A DNA stretch of 34,245 nt, taken from positions 1 to 34,245 of the forward strand of contig JAFRBX010000026.1 in the NCBI GenBank assembly GCA_017404665.1, written 5' to 3'. A program made the position numbers and the translations under genes. Every line of letters begins with the position of its first letter. Position 1 is the stretch's first letter. This DNA comes from Ruminococcus sp. GTDB taxonomy: Bacteria; Bacillota; Clostridia; Oscillospirales; Acutalibacteraceae. This document shows, one piece after another, positions 30,401-34,245 of this stretch. The notes under the pieces are model-generated. The model was not told the DNA's origin. It worked only from the letters and a program-made list of their open reading frames with translations, and did no database searches.

Positions 30401-30485
30401 TGAAAGCTCTTTGACGTCTGTCATATTCTGTTTTCATTCTGCCGAGCAGTTCCCGTATGCTCAGCGGTATCATTTTTTCACTCAT
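27459..30485 (-). CDS. ygfK: YgfK-type iron-sulphur flavoprotein (putative selenate reductase subunit)
   Basis: 1008 residues. Residues 1-450 form a dihydroorotate-dehydrogenase-like barrel (LHGCPPDEIERIA, FVKCNPTILGYEYA, FSGGVSASAV). A Cys cluster follows (CYMAPCQGGCP at 464-474 and CNHRCMSMC at 512-520), as in GltD-type subunits. Next are an FAD site (VIGAGAAGLSAAY, about 564) and an NAD(P) site (VVIIGGGNTAMDAA, about 690). At the C-terminus, a CLSCNTVCENCVSVCP stretch and CNECGNCKSFCP can hold two further [4Fe-4S] clusters. This is the full length and layout of YgfK, which passes electrons in anaerobic purine catabolism and lies in selenium-linked molybdenum hydroxylase gene clusters. No in-frame TGA is present. 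GAGGGAATTATC precedes the ATG. It lies downstream of ssnA, separated by a MITE-like element. Confidence 0.93.
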   Translation of the reverse strand: MSEKMIPLSIRELLGRMKTEYDRRQRAFNVNEGFRISRIKEWSRKYAGSLGDEATENLGDDDKYLEIFGEKLEVPLGPAAGPHTQMAQNIISAYIGGARFFELKTVQVMDGEELAKCIARPCINAEDEGYNCEWSTELTVEQAFEEYVKAWCVLKVIAKAFELGDPDGFVFNMSVGYDLEGIKSKKIDRFIEGLKDASDRPIFTEAKNALKEFYPEYTELIDSISPRICRSVTLSTLHGCPPDEIERIATYLIEEKGLNTFVKCNPTILGYEYARAILDKTGFDYVAFDDHHFKEDLQFDDAVAMFRRLKALAESKGLEFGVKLSNTFPVEVRRGELPAEEMYMSGRALFHLTIEMARRFSEAFDGKLRISFSGGVSASAVNYLFKAGIWPITVATSLLKPGGYSRLAPMAYWLRLCPYESFKGTDIDIITKLRDCLQTHEMYTKPIKPLPSRKCGESVPLFDCYMAPCQGGCPIRQDIPEYIRLADQEKHKEALAVILQKNPLPFTTGLICNHRCMSMCTRYYYYLKPMDIRGIKYIAACEGYDELLPELKPDAAPNGKKIAVIGAGAAGLSAAYFLARAGYQVDVFEKSNKAGGVVRNIIPDFRVSGYFVKWDVSLIEKMGANIKLNTPAPSFKELKDAGYEAAVCGVGAYKARDPHVKGTVINVLDFLRDFKQNKAFLGSNVVIIGGGNTAMDAARAAKRVPGVYKVRIVYRRTKKYMPADVEEYKEAMSDGVEFLELLSPVEHKDGKLICTVMKLGDPDASGRRSPVMTDETVEVPADTVIAAIGEATDTSLFTQNGIKPDASGRVPFVSEYDGMKVYNIGDSLRGPSTVVECIADAQKAADDIIGEKHIMDIPLEAYQTPEEAIESKRTIDPVTLTAKISGCLSCNTVCENCVSVCPNRANAVVEMPDGRREILHLDRLCNECGNCKSFCPYDSAPYLDKFTFFEDAESFDVSSQKGFLILDDHTVRVRLDAVEDIDLDQPNDLPKDVEVLIMTVIKDIDLYR

Positions 30486-30511
30486 GATAATTCCCTCTTA
30501 TCAAAAACGCT

Positions 30512-30640
30512 GTCATTGCGAAGCCCGTTTACGGGCTTCGCAATCCCCTTGACACTAATTATGTTTGCTGTATCACAATATTCATTCCCTGCTTGTGGGA
30601 TTCCCACGCCATTGACTGTCGGTCAACTCCTCGGAATGAC
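30512..30640. mobile_element. MITE-like element between ssnA and ygfK
   Basis: A 129-bp non-coding element with terminal inverted repeats GTCATTGCGA (30512-30521) and TCGGAATGAC (30631-30640; 9 of 10 match). It is flanked by TCAAAAACGCT (30501-30511) and TCAAAAAACGCT (30642-30653), a likely target duplication. It contains a 13-bp perfect stem with a 4-nt loop (30515-30544; ATTGCGAAGCCCG and its complement). Repeats with GTCATTGCGA...GAATGAC ends are widespread in Firmicutes. It lies in the transcript of the purine operon. Confidence 0.75.
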
Positions 30641-30653
30641 GTCAAAAAACGCT

Positions 30654-31985
30654 TTATCTGTTCACTCTGTCCCACAGCTTCTCCGCTGTCGCTTTGATCT
30701 GTGCGCTGAGCTTTTCTTCATCAATATCGACAAACTGTCTGTCCTTGTACAGCAGCCTGCCGTTCGCTATGACGGTACGGCACTGTCTGCCGTTCATGCC
30801 GAAGATCATATGACCGTCAAGATTCTCTCCCGACAGCGGCGTAAAGGGCAGATAATCCATCACGATGATGTCTGCGGCGGCGCCCTCTTTGATCACGCCG
30901 AGCGGGAGGTCAAAATACTTTGCCGCGATCTTCGCGTTATTTTGAAAGAGCATGGTAGTGACCTCGTTCCATCCGACATTCGGCATCCCCGCGTTATGGC
31001 GCTGGATCGTCAAGGCCACCTTCAGGCTCTCGAGCATATCGTGGGTATAGGCGTCAGTGCCCAGCCCCAGCATAATGCCCTTTGAGAACATCTTCAAAAC
31101 GGGTGAGCAGCCCACCGCGTTGCCCATATTGCTTTCTGGATTGTTGACGACCATTGTATGTGTCGCAGTGATCGTGTCCATCTCAGGCTCGGTCAGGTGG
31201 ATGCAGTGACCCAAAATCGTTTTCTCCCCGAGTATCCCCCATTTGACCAGTCGATCGACCGGCAGCATATGAAAATTATCACGGCTGTCCTCAACGTCGT
31301 TGAGACCCTCGCAAATGTGGATGTGATAACCCGTCCTGCCGTCGTTTGCCTTTACGCATTTTTCAAACGTTTTATCAGAGATCGTAAACAGCGCGTGCAT
31401 GCCGAACATCGCGTTCAGCATGGGATCCTTTTTCTCCTGACAGTATTGGATGAAGTCGGCATTCTCTTGGATCGCCTGATCGCATTTTGCCTCGCCGTCG
31501 CGGTCGGAGACCTCATAGCACAGGCAGGAACGCACGCCCATCTCTTTCGCGGCGTCGGCGATTGCAAACAGAGAGCCCGGTATCTCTTTGTAGCTGGCAT
31601 GGTGGTCGAAAACAGTCGTCACACCGTTGCGGATGCACTCCAGATAGGTCGCGTAAGCGCTGGCTTTGGTATCCTCCAAGGTCAGCTCGCGATCCAGCTT
31701 CCACCACATGCCGTCGAGGATCTCATAAAAGTTGGTGGGATTATAGCCATTGATGGACAGACCGCGCGCCAATCCCGAGTAGATATGAGTATGGGTGTTA
31801 ATAAATGCAGGCATGATCAACTGACCGCGGGCGTCAACGAATTCAGCCTGCGGATACTTTCGCCTCAGCTCGGCGGCTTCTCCGACAGCGATAATACGCC
31901 CACCTTCGGTCACAACGGCGCCGTCCTCAATAAAGGGGCGCTGCAAATCACGCGTGAACAGCCTGCCGTTCGCGATCAAAAACAT
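30654..31985 (-). CDS. ssnA: SsnA-type amidohydrolase (putative aminohydrolase of purine catabolism)
   Basis: 443 residues, metal-dependent amidohydrolase of the chlorohydrolase/guanine-deaminase branch. The N-terminal HTHIYSGLARG has His65 and His67, followed by YHIHICEG, ILGHCIHLTE and GLGTDAYTHDM with the metal-binding Asp. This matches SsnA, the partner of YgfK and HyuA in E. coli and in gut bacteria that ferment urate and purines. The deamination step it performs has not been settled to my knowledge. The ATG follows AGGAGGGATTATT; an earlier in-frame ATG at 32021 has no comparable site. It is the first gene of the apparent ssnA-ygfK-hydA operon, with a leader of about 130 nt. Confidence 0.93.
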   Translation of the reverse strand: MFLIANGRLFTRDLQRPFIEDGAVVTEGGRIIAVGEAAELRRKYPQAEFVDARGQLIMPAFINTHTHIYSGLARGLSINGYNPTNFYEILDGMWWKLDRELTLEDTKASAYATYLECIRNGVTTVFDHHASYKEIPGSLFAIADAAKEMGVRSCLCYEVSDRDGEAKCDQAIQENADFIQYCQEKKDPMLNAMFGMHALFTISDKTFEKCVKANDGRTGYHIHICEGLNDVEDSRDNFHMLPVDRLVKWGILGEKTILGHCIHLTEPEMDTITATHTMVVNNPESNMGNAVGCSPVLKMFSKGIMLGLGTDAYTHDMLESLKVALTIQRHNAGMPNVGWNEVTTMLFQNNAKIAAKYFDLPLGVIKEGAAADIIVMDYLPFTPLSGENLDGHMIFGMNGRQCRTVIANGRLLYKDRQFVDIDEEKLSAQIKATAEKLWDRVNR

Positions 31986-32008
31986 AATAATCCCTCCTGT
32001 TCCATGCA

Positions 32009-32060
32009 TGACCAGATGCATTGGTCAAGTTCAATTTCTGATCAGAACCCTCGTGTTCTG
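32009..32060 (-). promoter_or_regulatory. Structured leader of the ssnA operon (palindromes, possible operator or attenuator)
   Basis: Two inverted repeats lie in the 5' leader: TGACCA-7-TGGTCA (32009-32027), ending 10 bp upstream of the AGGAGGG site, and CAGAAC-6-GTTCTG (32043-32060). The first could be a dyad operator or an RNA hairpin near the ribosome-binding site. I could not match the leader to the purine, guanine or xanthine riboswitch consensus. Confidence 0.5.
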
Positions 32061-32119
32061 CTTTTCAGACAGAATTCAAAAGAAAGAAAAGCTAATAAAG
32101 GTTCTACTATTCCATCTAT

Positions 32120-32148
32120 ATATTATCACAAATATATAACATTTGCAA
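32120..32148 (-). promoter_or_regulatory. Promoter of the ssnA-ygfK-hydA operon
   Basis: TTGCAA (32148-32143), a 17-bp spacer and TAATAT (32125-32120). Confidence 0.65.
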
Positions 32149-32280
32149 TACTGACAGCACAAAATGTTTATAGAATTTGCGCTTTTTAGACAAAAATCCA
32201 TCAAAAGTGTGACGGCTAAACACCGAGAGACAACGCGCTCACCTTACCATAATTCTTCATTTCATATTTCTCGTTTTATA

Positions 32281-32309
32281 TTGCATTAGTCCGCCGATTG
32301 CGTTACAAT
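32281..32309 (+). promoter_or_regulatory. Promoter of the nuoE/nuoF-like operon
   Basis: TTGCAT (32281-32286), a 17-bp spacer and TACAAT (32304-32309), 33 bp before the start codon. The 130 bp between this and the ssnA promoter hold no gene. Confidence 0.65.
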
Positions 32310-32342
32310 ATGTAGTAATACTATGAGTAATGGAGGCATTCC

Positions 32343-32822
32343 ATGGATACAAGAGCAATCGACCTCTCTCTGCTGGACGGCGTTTTAGAAGAATACGCGT
32401 CTGTCAAGGGCAGCCTGATCACCATTTTGCAGCATACACAGGAAATATACGGCTACCTGCCGAAGGAGGCTATAAAGCTGATCGCGGAGCGCACGGGCAT
32501 CGCCGAATCAGAGATCATGGGCGTCGGCACCTTCTACACCCAGTTCCGCTTTGAGCCCGTGGGCAAGTACCTCATTATGCTGTGCCAGGGCACGGCGTGC
32601 CATGTCAACTCGTCGGAGCTCATTTTGCAGACCATAAAAGATGAACTGCACATCGACGACGGGCAGACCACCGAGGACGGCTTGTTCTCGCTCAAATGCG
32701 TGGCGTGTCTGGGCTGCTGCTCGCTCTCGCCCGTCATGATGATCAACGAGGATACCTACGGCTCGCTGACTCCCGACAAGACAAAGAAGATACTCAAAGA
32801 ATTAAGGGAGGCGGCAGTATGA
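32343..32822 (+). CDS. NuoE-like [2Fe-2S] thioredoxin-fold subunit (24 kDa type)
   Basis: 159 residues. A helical N-terminus (ILQHTQEIYGYLPKEAI, then GVGTFYTQF) is followed by a thioredoxin-like fold with all four cluster ligands: Cys81 and Cys86 (CQGTAC) and Cys122 and Cys126 (CLGCC). Such subunits pass electrons between NADH:FMN subunits (NuoF type) and partners in complex I, NAD-linked formate dehydrogenases and electron-bifurcating hydrogenases (HydC/HndA). AATGGAGG precedes the ATG. The stop overlaps the next start (ATGA), so the genes are translationally coupled. Which complex it belongs to depends on genes outside the window. Confidence 0.92.
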   Translation: MDTRAIDLSLLDGVLEEYASVKGSLITILQHTQEIYGYLPKEAIKLIAERTGIAESEIMGVGTFYTQFRFEPVGKYLIMLCQGTACHVNSSELILQTIKDELHIDDGQTTEDGLFSLKCVACLGCCSLSPVMMINEDTYGSLTPDKTKKILKELREAAV

Positions 32823-34245
32823 GAATTGTGATAGGTCAAGGCTCCTGCGGTATCGCCGCAGGCGCTGAGAAGGTCAGGCAAGCTCTTCTGAAAGAAAATA
32901 TCAATGCGAGCATTGCCGGATGTATCGGCATGTGCTATTTAGAGCCGATCGTGGATATCTATGATGAAGATAGACTTACTCGACTGGTCAAGGTCAGCGA
33001 GTCCGACGCTCCTGCGATCGCGGAATACATACGCACAGGTAATAGAGAAAAAATAGACAACTTAGTTGTCACAGATGAGGACAGCGAGTTCCTGAATAAG
33101 CAGACGCGAATCGCTTTAAGAAATTGCGGTATCATCAACCCCGAAAAGATCGAAGAATACATCGACAAAGACGGCTACAAGGCACTGAAAAAATGCCTGA
33201 CCGAGCTTTCTCCCGAAGAAGTCATAGATATTATTAAAACCTCAGGATTAGCAGGACGCGGCGGCGCGGGTTTCCCGACGTGGTTCAAGTGGAACGCCGC
33301 GAGGAATAGCGAGGGTGAGGAAAAGTACCTGATCTGCAACGCCGACGAGGGCGACCCCGGCGCGTTCATGGATAGAGCCGTCATTGAGAGCGATCCCCAC
33401 AACCTGATCGAGGGTATGCTGATTGGCGCTTACGCTATCGGCGCAAAGCACGCGGTCGTCTACGTCAGAGCGGAATATCCGCTGGCGATCAAGAGACTGA
33501 AAAACGCTCTGGAACAGGCGCGTGAAAAGGGCATCATCGGCAACAATATTTTTGGTTCCGACTTCTCCTGCGACTTCATGATCAAGGCGGGAGCGGGCGC
33601 GTTCGTCTGCGGTGAAGAGACTGCCCTGATCGAATCCTTAGAGAGTCACAGAGGTATGCCGCGTCTGAAGCCCCCGTTCCCCGCGCAGTCGGGATTCTGG
33701 AGAAAGCCCAGTAACATCAACAACGTTGAGACCTTCGCCAACGTCGCGTGGATCATCAACAACGGCGGCGAAGCATTCGCCGCCATGGGTACCGAGGGCA
33801 GTAAAGGCACTAAGGTATTCGCTGTCACAGGTAAAGTTAAAAGAAGCGGTCTCGTTGAGATCCCGATGGGTAAAACCCTGCGCGACGTTATCTTTGACAT
33901 CGGCGGCGGCATGAAGACAGATAAGCCGTTCAAGGCTGTCCAGATGGGCGGTCCCTCCGGCGGATGTATCCCCGCCGATCTGATCGACACCGTCATCGAC
34001 TACAAAGCCCTCGGCGCGACAGGCGCGATCATGGGCTCGGGCGGTATGGTCGTCATGGATGAATCTACCTGCATGGTCGGCATGGCAAAATTCTTCCTCG
34101 ACTTCACCGCCAAAGAGAGCTGCGGCAAATGCGTGCATTGCAGGATCGGTACCAAGCGCATGCTTGAGATGTTAGAGCACATCACCAAGGGCGAGGGCAA
34201 GGACGGAGACATCGAGCTGTTAGAGGAATTATGCTATGCCATCAA
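32819..34245 (+). CDS. NuoF-like NADH-binding flavoprotein subunit (51 kDa type), cut by window edge
   Basis: At least 475 residues, running off the right edge. A short thioredoxin-like N-terminal domain (GQGSCGIAAGAEKV, then AGCIGMCYLEP) precedes the NADH/FMN core. The core has GLAGRGGAGFPTWFKW, ICNADEGDPGAFMDR, GAGAFVCGEETALIESLE and PSNINNVETFANV. SCGKCVHCRIGTKRM follows, holding three Cys of the [4Fe-4S] site. In the N-terminal domain only Cys10, Cys35 and Cys39 are present; the second Cys of the usual C-x4-C pair is Gly15. The layout fits HydB/HndC of bifurcating hydrogenases or the beta subunit of NAD-dependent formate dehydrogenase. It overlaps the nuoE-like gene by 4 bp. Its closeness to the purine genes may be functional, since reduced purines need a redox partner, but they are on divergent transcripts. 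Confidence 0.92.
   Translation, partial: MRIVIGQGSCGIAAGAEKVRQALLKENINASIAGCIGMCYLEPIVDIYDEDRLTRLVKVSESDAPAIAEYIRTGNREKIDNLVVTDEDSEFLNKQTRIALRNCGIINPEKIEEYIDKDGYKALKKCLTELSPEEVIDIIKTSGLAGRGGAGFPTWFKWNAARNSEGEEKYLICNADEGDPGAFMDRAVIESDPHNLIEGMLIGAYAIGAKHAVVYVRAEYPLAIKRLKNALEQAREKGIIGNNIFGSDFSCDFMIKAGAGAFVCGEETALIESLESHRGMPRLKPPFPAQSGFWRKPSNINNVETFANVAWIINNGGEAFAAMGTEGSKGTKVFAVTGKVKRSGLVEIPMGKTLRDVIFDIGGGMKTDKPFKAVQMGGPSGGCIPADLIDTVIDYKALGATGAIMGSGGMVVMDESTCMVGMAKFFLDFTAKESCGKCVHCRIGTKRMLEMLEHITKGEGKDGDIELLEELCYAI

Noticed and set aside
27459-30485. Selenocysteine codon in ygfK, because the family is linked to selenium-dependent hydroxylases
   Set aside because: The reading frame is continuous with no in-frame TGA, and its Cys clusters are complete.
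31985-32112. Purine or xanthine riboswitch upstream of ssnA
   Set aside because: The conserved core of the purine aptamer (three-way junction loops) could not be found on either strand; only simple inverted repeats are visible.
1-34245. tRNA or rRNA genes
   Set aside because: No tRNA-like cloverleaf with a TTCGANTC loop or rRNA segment was noticed on reading; a dedicated covariance search was not possible.

Overview
The window looks like chromosome from an anaerobic gut Firmicute of the Clostridia, most likely Oscillospiraceae/Ruminococcaceae. The reasons are type I dockerins on secreted modular proteins, InlB-type and C-type lectin modules, an FMN riboswitch in front of an ECF riboflavin transporter, a DUF6465-type Ala/Lys-rich protein, a DUF5662 protein, palindromic repeats of the kind common in this family, and the hydA/ygfK/ssnA purine-catabolism genes. 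Sigma-A style promoters, nearly all with a 17-bp spacer, and strong Shine-Dalgarno sites fit a Firmicute. The taxonomy is an inference from gene content; no rRNA is present.

Layout. Positions 1-72 hold the start of an IS630-like protein cut by the window edge. Positions 0.26-4.9 kb hold an L,D-transpeptidase, a divergent RNA uracil methyltransferase (both apparently leaderless), an AT-richer islet with a two-helix membrane protein carrying a Nudix-like domain, and an RpiB-family isomerase lacking the usual catalytic Cys. Positions 5.0-15.9 kb are rich in secreted proteins: a beta-helix dockerin protein, an NlpC/P60-like protein with five fibronectin-III-like repeats, and a Cys-peptidase/CBM-like/C-type lectin/dockerin protein. 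Among them lie a ZIP metal transporter, an asparagine-synthetase homologue without a glutaminase Cys, and a PPC/DUF296 protein. Positions 15.9-16.9 kb are the FMN riboswitch and ribU. A composite palindromic repeat follows (16.95-17.25 kb), then an overlapping DUF5662/HD-like pair.

Positions 18.6-22.4 kb (minus strand) form a probable operon maf - diacylglycerol kinase - SGNH hydrolase - GtrB-like glycosyltransferase, which suggests envelope lipid or glycan modification. A WYL regulator and an AEC transporter follow on the same strand. At 24.9-25.9 kb are a histone-H1-like protein with a perfect consensus promoter and a small lipoprotein. At 26-32 kb (minus strand) ssnA - ygfK - hydA form the core of the anaerobic purine/urate degradation cluster, with a MITE-like element between ssnA and ygfK. 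Divergent from it are nuoE-like and nuoF-like genes (the latter runs off the window), the start of an NADH-linked electron-transfer complex, possibly a bifurcating hydrogenase or dehydrogenase.

The most unusual feature is a dispersed family of short elements built of 7-bp units (consensus GATAAYA). Five copies begin exactly at the TAG stop codon of five unrelated genes, always in the sense orientation, usually followed by a GC-rich hairpin and then a terminator. Four of the five form two convergent pairs. Because 7 is not a multiple of 3, the units place stop codons in all reading frames.
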